A stretch of DNA of 64,000 bases from Sphingomonas japonica (GTDB lineage: Bacteria; Pseudomonadota; Alphaproteobacteria; Sphingomonadales; Sphingomonadaceae). The notes under the pieces were generated by a model. That model did not search any database and was not told the DNA's origin. It saw nothing but the letters and a program-made list of their open reading frames with translations. The stretch spans positions 1,488,001-1,552,000 of the forward strand of contig NZ_VDYR01000001.1 of assembly GCF_006346325.1 (NCBI RefSeq), read 5' to 3'. The position numbers were made by a program, and so were the translations under genes. The first letter of the stretch is position 1, and each line of letters starts with the position of its first letter. Shown here one piece after another: positions 26,245-35,966 of this stretch.

Positions 26245-26853
26245 TCACGCGAACGCCGCGGCACCCTTGAGATGCTGGTACGCCGCGATCACCTCCTGCA
26301 GCCGCGTCTCGTGGCTGCGGTCGCCGCCGTTCCTGTCGGGGTGGAAACGGCGAACGAGATCGGCATAGCGCTGGCGCAATGCCCGGCGGTCGGCATCCAG
26401 CGGCAGCCCGAGCGTGCGCAGCGCGTCGCGGTCGGCGCCCGACACCACGCGCCCGTCGGCACGCGGACGCTGCTCGGCCATCTTCTCGCGAAACCGCGCG
26501 CCGATCGCGTCGAGCGGATCGGAAAAATCAGCCCAGCGCGGCGGCCGGTCCGCCCCGGCGCTGGCGAACGCCCGCGTTTCCCGCTCCCAGCCCGAATAGG
26601 GCCTTTGCGCGTCATGGATCTCATCGGGGCTCATTCCGGTGAAGAAATTATACCGCGCGTTAAATTCACGGACATGATCGAGACAGAAGAAGCGGTACGG
26701 CCCCGGGCCGTCGGCGGTGCGCAGATGTTCCGCGGGCGGCGCCCGGAACTCGCCCGCTTCGACGCAGCCAGGATGGTCGCATGCATGCCCGTTGGTTTCC
26801 ACGCGGCCGTGAAAGCGGCTGTTCGGTCGATCTTTCGGCTGGCTACGCGCCAC
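26245..26853 (-). CDS. C-terminal J-domain protein (bolA/cobS-linked)
   Basis: This 202-residue protein has a J domain at its C-terminus: LGLPLDADRRALRQRYADLVRRFHPDRNGGD, HPD at 171-173. The N-terminal half carries Cys25, Cys30 and Cys57 with nearby His residues (GHACDHPGC, FFCLDHVREFN), a possible zinc site, and YNFFTGMSPDEI. This short DnaJ-like type is found next to bolA and cobS in many alphaproteobacteria. Here bolA is divergent at 40 bp, but cobS is separated by a 4-kb insertion. Confidence 0.9.
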   Translation of the reverse strand: MARSQPKDRPNSRFHGRVETNGHACDHPGCVEAGEFRAPPAEHLRTADGPGPYRFFCLDHVREFNARYNFFTGMSPDEIHDAQRPYSGWERETRAFASAGADRPPRWADFSDPLDAIGARFREKMAEQRPRADGRVVSGADRDALRTLGLPLDADRRALRQRYADLVRRFHPDRNGGDRSHETRLQEVIAAYQHLKGAAAFA

Positions 26854-26893
26854 GTCACTCCCCAGGCTCGGACAAACCGCCTATATAGTCGCG

Positions 26894-27178
26894 ATGACCG
26901 ACACCGCCACCGCCCCGCTGGCCGATCTGATCGCCGCCCGTCTCACCCTTGCGCTAGCCCCCACCCGCCTCTCCGTCTCCAACGACAGCGCGCAGCATGC
27001 CGGACATATGGGCGACGACGGCACGGGTGAAAGCCACTTCTCAGTCGAGATCGAAAGCGCCGCCTTTGTCGGCCAGAGCCGCGTCGCGCGCCAGCGCATG
27101 GTCAACCACGCACTCGCCGACCTGCTTGCCGCGCGTATCCATGCGCTGGCGATCCGCGCCCGCGCGCCGGGAGAGTAA
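26894..27178 (+). CDS. bolA: BolA family protein
   Basis: The 94-residue BolA-fold protein contains LTLALAPTRLSVSNDSAQHAGHMG (RLxVxDxSxxHAGH pattern), ESHFSVEIESAAFVGQSRVARQRMVNHALADLL. The conserved HAGH histidine and the SRVxRQRMVxxAL helix are diagnostic. BolA proteins cooperate with monothiol glutaredoxins in Fe-S cluster handling. It is followed after 2 bp by a GST. TATATAG lies about 10 bp before the ATG in the 40-bp divergent gap. Confidence 0.94.
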   Translation: MTDTATAPLADLIAARLTLALAPTRLSVSNDSAQHAGHMGDDGTGESHFSVEIESAAFVGQSRVARQRMVNHALADLLAARIHALAIRARAPGE

Positions 27179-27180
27179 GC

Positions 27181-27888
27181 ATGGCGTACGACCTGTGGTA
27201 CTGGCCGACGATCCAGGGGCGCGGCGAGTTCGTGCGGCTGCCGCTCGAGGCCGCCGGCATCGAGTATAACGACTGCGCGCGCGTCCACGGCGCCGATGCA
27301 CTGGTCAAGCGGCTGAATGCACAGAGCGGGCGCACGGCCTTTGCACCGCCCTGGCTCGAGGACGACGAGCTAATTATCGCGCAGACGCACAACATCCTGG
27401 CGTATCTCGGCGACAAGCATCACCTCGCTCCCTCGGATCGCGAGGACCGGCTGTGGATTCACCAGTTGATGCTGACCATCGCCGATTTGGTCGCCGAAGT
27501 GCATGCGGTCCATCATCCGGTCGGCACCAGCGACTATTACGAGGATCAGAAGCCCGAAGCCGTGCGTGCCGCTGCGCAGTTCCGCGCCGAGCGCATGCCC
27601 AAGTTCCTGAACCATTTCGAACATGCCACCGATGCGCATGACGGCCCGTGGTTGATCGACCATCGCTGGACCTACGCCGACCTCGCGCTGTTCCAGATCG
27701 TCGAAGGGCTGCGCTACATGTTCCCCAAGCGGATGGCGACGCTCGAGCGCGATCTGCCGCGGTTGGTGGCGATGCGCGATCTGGTCGCCGACCTGCCCGG
27801 CATCAGGGCGTATCTGGCGAGCGACCGCCGCCTGCCGTTCAACCAGGACGGCATTTTCCGCCACTATCCGGAGCTCGACGCGGCATGA
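27181..27888 (+). CDS. Glutathione S-transferase family protein (sigma/PGD-synthase-like)
   Basis: The 235-residue protein starts AYDLWYWPTIQGRGEFVRLPLEAAG, a GST N-terminal domain in which Tyr7 and the RGEFVRL segment are typical of alpha/mu/sigma-like GSTs. The segment IAQTHNILAYLGDKH provides the glutathione-contacting turn. The C-terminal helical domain has EDRLWIHQLMLTIADLVAEVH and YADLALFQIVEGLRYMFP. It overlaps the pirin gene by 4 bases. Confidence 0.88.
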   Translation: MAYDLWYWPTIQGRGEFVRLPLEAAGIEYNDCARVHGADALVKRLNAQSGRTAFAPPWLEDDELIIAQTHNILAYLGDKHHLAPSDREDRLWIHQLMLTIADLVAEVHAVHHPVGTSDYYEDQKPEAVRAAAQFRAERMPKFLNHFEHATDAHDGPWLIDHRWTYADLALFQIVEGLRYMFPKRMATLERDLPRLVAMRDLVADLPGIRAYLASDRRLPFNQDGIFRHYPELDAA

Positions 27889-28787
27889 CCAATGACGACC
27901 TGATCCTGCAGACGATCCTGCCGGTCACCCACGACCTCGGCGGGTTCAAGGTGCATCGCACGCTGCCGTCGCGGCCGCGCACGATGATCGGGCCGTTCAT
28001 CTTCTTCGATCAGATGGGGCCGGCCGATCTGGCCATCGGCGACGGCATCGACGTGCGCCCGCACCCGCATATCAACCTGTCGACCGTCACCTATCTGTTC
28101 GCCGGGGCGATCGGACATCGCGATTCGGTCGGCAGCGACATCGTCATCGAACCCGGCGCGGTCAATCTGATGACCGCCGGCAGCGGCATCGTCCATTCCG
28201 AACGCTCGCCTGGAGAGGAGCGTGCAAAGGGTCCGGCGCTGTTCGGTATCCAGACCTGGCTGGGCATGCCCGAAGCGGCCGAGGAGATGGACCCGGCGTT
28301 CGAACATGTCGGCCGCGGCGACTTGCCGGTGATCGAGGGCGACCGCGCGCGCTCCCGGATCATCATGGGGTCGCTGTGGGGCCAGACCGCGCCGACCACC
28401 ACCTATGCGCAGACCATCTATGCCGACATCGCGCTGTCGCCCGGCGGCAGCGTGCCGATCGACGACAGTGCCGATGAGCGCGGCGTGTATCTGGTCGAGG
28501 GCGATGCGGCGCTCGACGGATTGCCGCTCGACCCGACGACGATGGTCGTCTTGCGCCCCGGCATCACTGCGACGCTCCGGTCGGAGCGGGGGGCGCGGGT
28601 GATGCTGTGCGGCGGCGAGGCGTTCGCGACGCCCCGCCACGTTTGGTGGAACTTCGTGTCGTCGAGCCGCGAACGCATCCAGCAGGCCAAGGAAGACTGG
28701 AAGGCGGGCCGCTTCGCCAAGGTGCCGGGCGACGACAAGGAGTTCATCCCGATCCCCGAAGTGCCCAAGACGGTGAGCTATCCGTGA
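27885..28787 (+). CDS. Pirin family protein
   Basis: The 300-residue bicupin has the pirin metal site: His60 and His62 in RPHPHINLSTVTYL, and His104 and Glu106 in AGSGIVHSERSPGEER. Other family stretches are GPFIFFDQMGPADL and ALFGIQTWLGMPEAAEEMDPAFEH. Some pirins have quercetinase activity and others modulate enzymes or transcription. ATG 27885 overlaps the GST stop (ATGA) and its own stop overlaps the next GTG start (GTGA), so GST-pirin-hydrolase form one coupled operon. Confidence 0.94.
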   Translation: MTNDDLILQTILPVTHDLGGFKVHRTLPSRPRTMIGPFIFFDQMGPADLAIGDGIDVRPHPHINLSTVTYLFAGAIGHRDSVGSDIVIEPGAVNLMTAGSGIVHSERSPGEERAKGPALFGIQTWLGMPEAAEEMDPAFEHVGRGDLPVIEGDRARSRIIMGSLWGQTAPTTTYAQTIYADIALSPGGSVPIDDSADERGVYLVEGDAALDGLPLDPTTMVVLRPGITATLRSERGARVMLCGGEAFATPRHVWWNFVSSSRERIQQAKEDWKAGRFAKVPGDDKEFIPIPEVPKTVSYP

Positions 28788-29671
28788 GCGACCTGCACCG
28801 CATTCCCCTCGCCACCGGCGTCAGCCTGGACGTGGCCACCGCCGGCGACCCCGCCGCACCAGCGCTGTTCTTCCTCCACGGCTTTCCCGAATCGCATCGC
28901 ACCTGGCGGCACCAGCTACCGGAATTCGCTCGCAGCCATTTTTGCGTCGCCCCCGACCAGCGCGGGTTCGCGCGGTCGGACAAGCCCGGCGGTATCGACG
29001 CCTATACCCCCGACAGGCCCGTCGCCGACCTAGTCGCTCTTGCCGACCATTTCGGCATCGATCGCTTCACGCTCGTCGGCCACGACTGGGGCGGCGCGAT
29101 CGCGTGGATGGCGGCGCTCCAGCATCCCGACCGGATCGAGCGGCTCATCATCCTCAACGCCCCCCACCCGCAAATCTTCCAGCGGACCCTCCTCGACGAC
29201 CCTGCGCAGCGCGCCGCCAGCCAGTATATCCGCGCGTTCCGCAACCCGGATCTCGAAAAGCACATCGATGCGATCGGGCTCGCGGCGTTCTTCGACACGT
29301 CCTTTGCGAAGCACGTCGATCGCGCCCTGCTTGCCCCGGAGAAGGCAGCCTATCTCGACGAATGGGGGCAGCCCGGCGCGCTGACGGCGATGCTCAACTG
29401 GTATCGCGCAAGCGCGATCGTGGTGCCTGCGCCGGACGAGCAGGTCGAACGCCCGGCATTCGTCGATGCGCCGTTCCCGCCGATCGCGATGCCGACGCTC
29501 GTGATCTGGGGAATCAGGGACGGCGCACTGTTGCCATGCCAGTTGAACGGACTGGAAGCGGTGGTTCCCGACCTGACGGTCGAGCGGATCGATGCAGGCC
29601 ATTTCGTGCCGTGGGAAGCACCCGAGGCGGTCAACGCGGCGATGCGGGCCTGGCTGACCGCTAGACCGTAA
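28784..29671 (+). CDS. Alpha/beta hydrolase, epoxide hydrolase / haloacid dehalogenase-like
   Basis: This 295-residue protein has an oxyanion-hole HGFPES (32-37), DQRGFARSDKP (58-68), and the nucleophile elbow GHDWGG, with Asp101 as nucleophile instead of Ser. That points to the epoxide hydrolase / fluoroacetate dehalogenase / haloalkane dehalogenase subgroup. The catalytic His is in DAGHFVPWEAPEAVN near the C-terminus. The GTG start is fixed by GTGA overlap with pirin. Its 3-prime end overlaps the convergent iscA-like gene by 11 bp. Confidence 0.9.
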   Translation: MSDLHRIPLATGVSLDVATAGDPAAPALFFLHGFPESHRTWRHQLPEFARSHFCVAPDQRGFARSDKPGGIDAYTPDRPVADLVALADHFGIDRFTLVGHDWGGAIAWMAALQHPDRIERLIILNAPHPQIFQRTLLDDPAQRAASQYIRAFRNPDLEKHIDAIGLAAFFDTSFAKHVDRALLAPEKAAYLDEWGQPGALTAMLNWYRASAIVVPAPDEQVERPAFVDAPFPPIAMPTLVIWGIRDGALLPCQLNGLEAVVPDLTVERIDAGHFVPWEAPEAVNAAMRAWLTARP

Positions 29672-30017
29672 AGCTCTCTCCGCAGCCGCACGCACCCTTG
29701 GCGTTGGGATTGGCGAAGACGAAGCCGGCGGTGAAATCGTCCTCGACCCAGTCCATCATACTGCCGATCAGGTACAGCACCGATCCGCCATCGACGAAGA
29801 ACAGCCCGCCCGGCGTTTCGATACGCTCGTCCATCGGATCGGCGGCGGTAACGTAATCGACCGAATAAGCGAGACCGGAGCACCCGCGCCGCGGAGTCGA
29901 CAGCTTAACGCCGATCGCTCCTTCGGGCGCGCGCGCCATCAACGCGGCGATCCGCGCCTCCGCCGCCGGCGTCAAAAGAATCGCGGCCGGTCGCGTACGG
30001 GTTGTGGTCATCGTCAT
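29661..30017 (-). CDS. IscA/HesB-family Fe-S carrier of the suf operon
   Basis: The approximately 118-residue A-type carrier has the three conserved cysteines, one in TPRRGCSGLAYSV and two in the C-terminal GACGCGESF. LTPAAEARIAALM is the usual N-terminal helix. It accepts Fe-S clusters from SufBCD and delivers them to apoproteins. Four in-frame ATGs occur at 30011-30029; GGAG six bases before ATG 30017 favours that one. It is the last suf gene, after sufT. Confidence 0.92.
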   Translation of the reverse strand: MTMTTTRTRPAAILLTPAAEARIAALMARAPEGAIGVKLSTPRRGCSGLAYSVDYVTAADPMDERIETPGGLFFVDGGSVLYLIGSMMDWVEDDFTAGFVFANPNAKGACGCGESFTV

Positions 30018-30090
30018 CGTCATCTCCATGCCCGCAGCTGCAACGGGTAGGGGTGCGGATTTCTTCCCCAAGGCCGCACCCCGCTTTTCC

Positions 30091-30128
30091 GGTCCCGGCG
30101 CCCCATCCCCTCCGGTGGTGCCGGGACC
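30091..30128. other. Strong hairpin between sufT and the iscA-like gene
   Basis: GGTCCCGGC (30091-30099) pairs exactly with GCCGGGACC (30120-30128). No T-run follows on either strand, so it is not a simple terminator. It lies within the suf transcript and could stabilise mRNA upstream or downstream or be a processing point that sets different levels of the iscA-like gene. Confidence 0.45.
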
Positions 30129-30131
30129 ATC

Positions 30132-30590
30132 CTACAGCATCCCCAATTCGAGCTTTGCGTCGTCCGACATCTTCTGCGGATCCCAGGGCGGGTCCCAGAC
30201 CAGATTGACCTCGGCATGGCCGACGCCCGGTACCGCGCCGACGCGCAGCTCGACTTCCATCGGCATCGATTCCGCGACCGGACAATGCGGAGTGGTCAGC
30301 GTCATCGTCACCACCGCATGGCCGTCGTCGGTCACTTCGACGCCGTAGATCAGGCCGAGATCGTAAATGTTGACCGGAATCTCCGGGTCGAAAATGTCCT
30401 TGAGCGCGGCAATGATCGCTTCATAGACTTCGCCGCCCGGCTCGCCCGCTCCGACGCCCTGCGGCTTCTGGGCCAGGAACCCGTCGAGATAGTCGCGCTC
30501 GCGCGGAAGCTCCGCATCGCTGACGCGCGCCTTGGGCGGCGCTGCGACCGCGTCGACCTGTTCGACAATGACCTTGCTCTGTTCGTTCAT
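30132..30590 (-). CDS. sufT: SufT-type DUF59 (MIP18) Fe-S assembly protein
   Basis: The 152-residue protein has a variable N-terminal extension (1-50) and a DUF59 domain: VYEAIIAALKDIFDPEIPVNIYDLGLIYGVEV, VTMTLTTPHCPVAESMPMEVE with a conserved Cys, and VNLVWDPPWDP. SufT helps Fe-S maturation of selected clients. Its ATG overlaps the sufS stop (ATGA), placing it firmly in the suf operon. Confidence 0.93.
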   Translation of the reverse strand: MNEQSKVIVEQVDAVAAPPKARVSDAELPRERDYLDGFLAQKPQGVGAGEPGGEVYEAIIAALKDIFDPEIPVNIYDLGLIYGVEVTDDGHAVVTMTLTTPHCPVAESMPMEVELRVGAVPGVGHAEVNLVWDPPWDPQKMSDDAKLELGML

Positions 30591-31798
30591 CCGAAAATCT
30601 TTCGTACCCGTTCGAGGCCGCGCACCAATGCCTCTACATCGGCCAAGCCGTTATACACGCCGAAGCTGGCGCGCGCCGTCGCGCTGACGCCGAGAATCTC
30701 CATCAGCGGCTGAGCGCAGTGGTGGCCGGCGCGGATCGCGACCTTTGCCTCGTCCAAGATGGTGCCGACGTCGTGCGGATGCACCCCCTCGACCTCGAAA
30801 CTGACGATGCCCGCTGCGTCCTCGGGTCCGAACAATCGCACGGAATTGAGCTGGCCGAGCGCCTCGCGCGTGGCCCCGACCAATGCGGTTTCGTGCGCAT
30901 GAATCGCATCGAGGCCGATACCTTCGACATAGTTGATCGCCGCATGCAGCCCGAGCGCGCCGACGATGTGCGGCGTCCCCGCTTCGAACCGCGCGGGCGG
31001 CGGAGCATAGGTGGTGCCCGAAAACGCCACCTTGTCGATCATCGCGCCGCCACCCTGATATGGGGGCATCGTGTCGAGCAGGTCCGCTTTGCCCCACAGC
31101 ACGCCGATGCCGGTCGGGCCGTATAGCTTGTGGCCCGAGAACACGTAGAAATCGCAATCGAGCGCGCCGACGTCAACGCGCATGCGCGGCACCGCCTGAC
31201 ACCCGTCGAGCAGCAGCCTGGCACCGACCGAATGCGCCAGATCGGCGGCGCGGCGGGCGTCGAGCACCGATCCCAGCACGTTCGACACATGCGCCAGCGC
31301 GACCAGCTTGTGGGCCGGGGTCAGCATCGCCGCCATCGCGTCGAGATCGATGCGGTGATCGGCCGTCAGCGGGACGACGTCGATCGCCGCGCCCACCCGG
31401 TCGGCGACCATCTGCCACGGGACGATGTTCGAGTGATGCTCCAGCGCGGAGAGCAGGATGCGATCGCCGCTCTTGAGCTGCGTTCCCGCCCAGCATTGCG
31501 CGACAAGGTTGATCCCTTCGGTCGCACCGCGAACGAATACGCATTCGTCCACCTGCCCGCCGATGAAGTCCGCCACCCGTCGCCGCGCCGCTTCGTACGC
31601 ACGCGTCATGTCGGCCGAGCGCTGGTACACCCCGCGATGAACGGTGGCATAGGTGGTGTCATAGCCGCGCGTGATCGCGTCGATCACCGCCTGCGGCTTC
31701 TGCGCGGTGGCGGCGGTGTCGAGATAGGCCCAGCCGTCGGGAATCGCGGGGAAATCCGCGACCCGGTCGAGCGGACGGGCGGCGGTCGCGACGCTCAT
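30587..31798 (-). CDS. sufS: Cysteine desulfurase SufS
   Basis: The 403-residue PLP enzyme removes sulfur from cysteine for Fe-S assembly. PLP-binding Lys224 lies in VFSGHKLYGPTGIGVLWG. The catalytic Cys is near residue 360 in AGHHCAQPLMEILGV, and the N-terminus has DGWAYLDTAATAQKPQAVID and HRGVYQRSADMT, typical of group-II desulfurases. The frame is open 72 codons upstream, but ATG 31798 starts conserved sequence. No SufE gene is seen in this operon. Confidence 0.96.
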   Translation of the reverse strand: MSVATAARPLDRVADFPAIPDGWAYLDTAATAQKPQAVIDAITRGYDTTYATVHRGVYQRSADMTRAYEAARRRVADFIGGQVDECVFVRGATEGINLVAQCWAGTQLKSGDRILLSALEHHSNIVPWQMVADRVGAAIDVVPLTADHRIDLDAMAAMLTPAHKLVALAHVSNVLGSVLDARRAADLAHSVGARLLLDGCQAVPRMRVDVGALDCDFYVFSGHKLYGPTGIGVLWGKADLLDTMPPYQGGGAMIDKVAFSGTTYAPPPARFEAGTPHIVGALGLHAAINYVEGIGLDAIHAHETALVGATREALGQLNSVRLFGPEDAAGIVSFEVEGVHPHDVGTILDEAKVAIRAGHHCAQPLMEILGVSATARASFGVYNGLADVEALVRGLERVRKIFG

Positions 31799-31950
31799 GC
31801 CAGCACCGCGCGCGGGGTGAAGTGGAGAAAGTTCACAGTGTCGCACGCCATTTGCCAACCGCCGCCAGCGCCCGTGCGATCGGGCGAGCGGCGGGGGGCG
31901 AGCGAAGCCATCCGCTCCCGATACCAGACGCGTCCGGTGTAGGACAGCAT
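31795..31950 (-). CDS. 51-aa ORF fitted exactly between sufD and sufS
   Basis: This short ORF is not in standard annotation. Its ATG (31950-31948) shares one base with the sufD stop (TGATG), and its TGA (31797-31795) overlaps the sufS ATG by 4 bases (ATGA). The product starts MLSYTGRVWYRERMASLAPRR, has a central Gly-rich turn (TGAGGGW) and ends MACDTVNFLHFTPRAVLA, with one Cys. I recognise no family. Both junctions being of the coupled type argues for translation; the alternative is that the frame only serves to deliver ribosomes to sufS. Confidence 0.5.
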   Translation of the reverse strand: MLSYTGRVWYRERMASLAPRRSPDRTGAGGGWQMACDTVNFLHFTPRAVLA

Positions 31951-33025
31951 CACAGCGCCGCGTCCAGCCATGCTTCGGCGTCGGCGGCGAACGCCTCGCG
32001 CACGGCATCCTCACCGATCCGGTCGATCGCGTCGGCGACGAACGCGCGCGTCATCAGCGCCTTGGCCCGCGCCTCCGGGATGCCGCGCGATTGCAGGTAG
32101 AACATCGCCCGCTTGTCGAGTTCGCCCACGGTCGCGCCGTGCGCGCACTTCACGTCGTCGGCAAAGATTTCCAGCTCGGGCTTCAGATTGACCGTCGCGG
32201 TGCGGTCGAGCAGCAATCCGCGCAGCGATTGCACGCCATCGGTCTTCTGCGCGCCGCGCGCGACATCGACTCGCGCGGCAAGGCTGGCAGCGGACAAGTC
32301 GGCGGCAACCGCGCGCCACGTCTGGTTGCTCGATCCGTGCAGCGCCTCATGCCGCACCGTGACCGCGCATTCCTGACGCTGCTCACCGCGCGTCAGTAGC
32401 GCGCCGCCCAGCTCGGCATAGCCGCCGTCACCGGTCACGCGCAGCGTCCCGTCGATGCGGCTGCCCATCCCGCCCGCGCCGAGGAACACGCTGACCAGGC
32501 TCGCCGCCTTGCCGATCTCGGCTTCCTCGCGCAGCGACACGAAGCCGCCGGCCTGCACGATCCGCACCGAGCGCATCAGCCGCGCGCCTTCGCCGAGCTC
32601 GATCCGGGTCAGACGATTGGCCCAGCCGGCGCCGACGAACGTCTCGACGATGCTCGCCACGGCATCGGCGGCAAGCACGATGCGGCCCGGCACATGACTT
32701 TCGCCGCCCGTGCCGACATGGACGATCTGAATGCCGGTCACCGCCTGCTCGCGTGCCAGCGTCAGCGACCAACCGGTGCCCGACGTGGCGTTGCCGAGCG
32801 GATGATCGGTCGCCGCGTCAATCGTCTCGATCACGACCACGCCGGGGGTGCTGGCGGAGGCATCGAACACGCCATCGACGAACACCAGCCGCGGGCCCTC
32901 GATCGGCAGGAAATGCGCAGACGCGTTGGCGGACCCCGCCCGCGGCGCAGCCCGCGCCGCTTCTAGCGCATCCAGGTCGGCCCAGCGCCAGGCTTCGGCG
33001 CGGCGCGAAGGAAGCGTCAGTGCGT

Positions 33026-33029
<4 letters not shown>
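31950..33029 (-). CDS. sufD: Fe-S cluster scaffold subunit SufD
   Basis: The 359-residue beta-helix protein matches SufD: PSRRAEAWRWADLDALE at the N-terminus, EEAEIGKAASLVSVFLGAGGMGSR in the middle, and the C-terminal block NLKPELEIFADDVKCAHGATVGELDKRAMFYLQSRGIPEARAKALM (seen in parts). The conserved His in KCAHGATVG is the cluster-assembly residue. It forms SufBC2D with SufB and the ATPase SufC. Its ATG overlaps the sufC stop by 4 bases. Confidence 0.96.
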
Positions 33030-33755
<726 letters not shown>

Positions 33756-33769
<14 letters not shown>

Positions 33770-33932
33770 TTAGTGACCAGTTCATTCCATTTTCGCCCCG
33801 ACGCAGTCCGACCTGACGCAAGATAACGTTGATGTGTTCCGAGTCGCCGGTGGTGCGAGCCGCTTCGAATGCATCCATCAGCCCAGCGGCAGATAGGCGT
33901 TCGTTTACGGTCATAGCGGCATAATCACGCAT
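33756..33932 (-). CDS. Small protein encoded between sufB and sufC
   Basis: The product is 58 residues from ATG 33932, or 52 from ATG 33914, reading MTVNERLSAAGLMDAFEAARTTGDSEHINVILRQVGL. I recall similar short proteins (MTVNERL-x-x-AGL-x-x-AFDAA...) in sphingomonads, giving some support for a conserved but unnamed family. The C-terminus runs 14 bases into sufC, consistent with coupling. The frame continues upstream through the REP-like repeats, but that part is not likely to be protein. Confidence 0.6.
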
Positions 33933-33946
33933 ACCACCAACCGTCA

Positions 33947-34028
33947 CCCCGGACTTGGTCCGGGGTCCACTCCTCGGCTTGCGCAGCCGTTGATTGTTGC
34001 ACGGTGGATGCCGGAACAAGTCCGGCAT
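33947..34028. repeat. Pair of REP-like palindromes inside the suf operon
   Basis: Two different perfect palindromes: CCCCGGAC-TTG-GTCCGGGG (33947-33965) and ATGCCGGA-ACAAG-TCCGGCAT (34008-34028), 42 bp apart, in the sufB-small ORF spacer. The flanks (CGTCAC before, GTCCAC after; GGATGCCGGAACAAGTCCGG) look like the mobile repeat pairs common in sphingomonad intergenic DNA. They would fold in the suf mRNA. Confidence 0.7.
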
Positions 34029-34052
34029 GACGGGTAGCAATGGGCGCGTCGG

Positions 34053-35516
34053 TCATCCAACCGAGCCCTCGAGCGAAATCCCCAGCAACTTCTGCGCCTC
34101 GACCGCGAATTCCATCGGCAGTTGCTGCAACACTTCCTTGGCGAACCCGTTGACAATGAGCGCCACCGCACTCTCCGCATCCAGCCCACGCTGCATCGCG
34201 TAGAACATCTGGTCTTCGCTGATCTTCGACGTCGTCGCCTCATGCTCGATCTGCGCGCTCGGATTGCGCACTTCGATATACGGCACGGTATGCGCGCCGC
34301 ACTGGTCGCCGAGCAGCAGTGAATCGCATTGGGTGAAGTTGCGCACGCCCTCCGCCCCCGGAGCCACGCGCACCAAGCCGCGATAGGTGTTGTCCGACCG
34401 CCCGGCCGAAATCCCCTTCGACACGATCGTCGAGCGCGATCCCTTGCCGTTGTGGATCATCTTGGTGCCGGTATCGGCCTGCTGGCGGTTGTTGGTGACC
34501 GCGACCGAATAGAACTCGCCGACCGAGTTCTCGCCATTGAGTACGCACGACGGGTATTTCCAGGTCACCGCGCTGCCGGTCTCGACCTGCGTCCACGACA
34601 CCTTGCTGTTGCGACCCTGGCACAAGGCGCGCTTGGTGACGAAGTTGTAGATGCCGCCCTTGCCGTTCTCGTCGCCGGGATACCAGTTCTGGACGGTCGA
34701 ATATTTGATCTCGGCATCGTCCAGCGCGACCAGCTCGACCACCGCGGCATGGAGCTGGTTCTCGTCGCGCATCGGCGCAGTGCAGCCTTCGAGGTACGAC
34801 ACGTACGCGCCCTTGTCGGCGACGATCAGCGTGCGTTCGAACTGGCCGGTGTTTTCGGCGTTGATGCGGAAGTAGGTGCTCAGCTCCATCGGGCAGCGCA
34901 CGCCCTCTGGAATGTACACGAAGGTGCCGTCGGAAAAGACCGCGCAGTTGAGCGTCGCGAAATAATTGTCGCGCATCGGGACGACCTTGCCGAGCCACTT
35001 GCGGACGAGGTCGGGATATTCCTTGATCGCCTCGCTGATCGAACGGAAGATCACGCCCGCCGCTTCCAGCTCCTTGCGGAACGTCGTTGCCACCGACACG
35101 CTGTCGAACACCGCGTCGACTGCGACCTTGCGCGCGCCCTCGACCCCGGCGAGCACCTTCTGCTCCTCGATCGGGATGCCGAGCTTTTCGTAGACGCGCA
35201 GGATTTCGGGATCGACTTCGTCGAGCGAGCCCAGCTTCGGCTTGGCCTTGGGCTCCGCGTAGTAATAGGCGTCCTGATAATCGATCGGGTCGATCTGCAG
35301 CTTGGCCCAGTCGGGCGCCTCCATCGTCTGCCATAGCGCGAACGCCTTTAGCCGCCAGTCGAGCATCCATTGCGGCTCGCCCTTCTTGGCGGAAATGAAG
35401 CGGACGGTGTCTTCGGTCAGCCCCTTGGGCGCGAAGTCCTGTTCGATGTCGGAATGGAAACCCCATTCATATTCGCGGTTGACCGCGGCATGGGCTTCGG
35501 CGTTCTTGGTAGCCAT
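34053..35516 (-). CDS. sufB: Fe-S cluster scaffold subunit SufB
   Basis: The 487-residue SufB has the family pattern: [96 protein letters not shown] (with the sulfur-accepting Cys), and [25 protein letters not shown] overlap with the regulator stop and GGGGA six bases earlier favour ATG 35516 over ATG 35519. The two SufD-like contact regions are intact. Confidence 0.97.
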   Translation of the reverse strand: MATKNAEAHAAVNREYEWGFHSDIEQDFAPKGLTEDTVRFISAKKGEPQWMLDWRLKAFALWQTMEAPDWAKLQIDPIDYQDAYYYAEPKAKPKLGSLDEVDPEILRVYEKLGIPIEEQKVLAGVEGARKVAVDAVFDSVSVATTFRKELEAAGVIFRSISEAIKEYPDLVRKWLGKVVPMRDNYFATLNCAVFSDGTFVYIPEGVRCPMELSTYFRINAENTGQFERTLIVADKGAYVSYLEGCTAPMRDENQLHAAVVELVALDDAEIKYSTVQNWYPGDENGKGGIYNFVTKRALCQGRNSKVSWTQVETGSAVTWKYPSCVLNGENSVGEFYSVAVTNNRQQADTGTKMIHNGKGSRSTIVSKGISAGRSDNTYRGLVRVAPGAEGVRNFTQCDSLLLGDQCGAHTVPYIEVRNPSAQIEHEATTSKISEDQMFYAMQRGLDAESAVALIVNGFAKEVLQQLPMEFAVEAQKLLGISLEGSVG

Positions 35517-35959
35517 CATATTTCCCCGACCGCGACGCGGTCCAATTGAAGAGTCCTGTTCGCCAATTGCGTCAGCGGCACCGCGGCAAGCGCGCCGCGG
35601 ACGATGCCGTTGACGCCGTTCCAATGCGGCCGGACATGGCACGTCCCCTCGACCGCGCAGTCATGCGCACCGTGATCGACGCACGCCGTCAATGCGATCG
35701 GGCCTTCGATCGCCTCGACGATGTCCGCAAGCGAAATCGCGGCAGGCGGACGCGCTAGCCGGAATCCGCCGCCGGTTCCGCGCGCGCTCTCGATCAACCC
35801 CGCCGCCGACAAGCGGCTGACCAGCCGCTGCACCGTCGGCAGCGGCAGGCCGGTCTCCCCGGCGAGCAGCGTCGCGTTGAGCCGGCCGGCCGCACCGCAA
35901 TGGCGCGCGGCAGCGCTCATCATCACCACGGCATAATCGGCTTGGGCAGTCAGGCGCAT
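35516..35959 (-). CDS. Rrf2-family regulator of the suf operon (IscR/SufR-like)
   Basis: This 147-residue Rrf2 protein begins [20 protein letters not shown], has a winged helix ([37 protein letters not shown]) and three cysteines, Cys93, Cys101 and Cys107 (C-x7-C-x5-C), in the position that binds [2Fe-2S] in IscR. It would sense Fe-S status and repress suf. It is the first gene of the operon and a palindrome sits just upstream of its start. Confidence 0.92.
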   Translation of the reverse strand: MRLTAQADYAVVMMSAAARHCGAAGRLNATLLAGETGLPLPTVQRLVSRLSAAGLIESARGTGGGFRLARPPAAISLADIVEAIEGPIALTACVDHGAHDCAVEGTCHVRPHWNGVNGIVRGALAAVPLTQLANRTLQLDRVAVGEI

Positions 35960-35966
35960 GGTTTCC

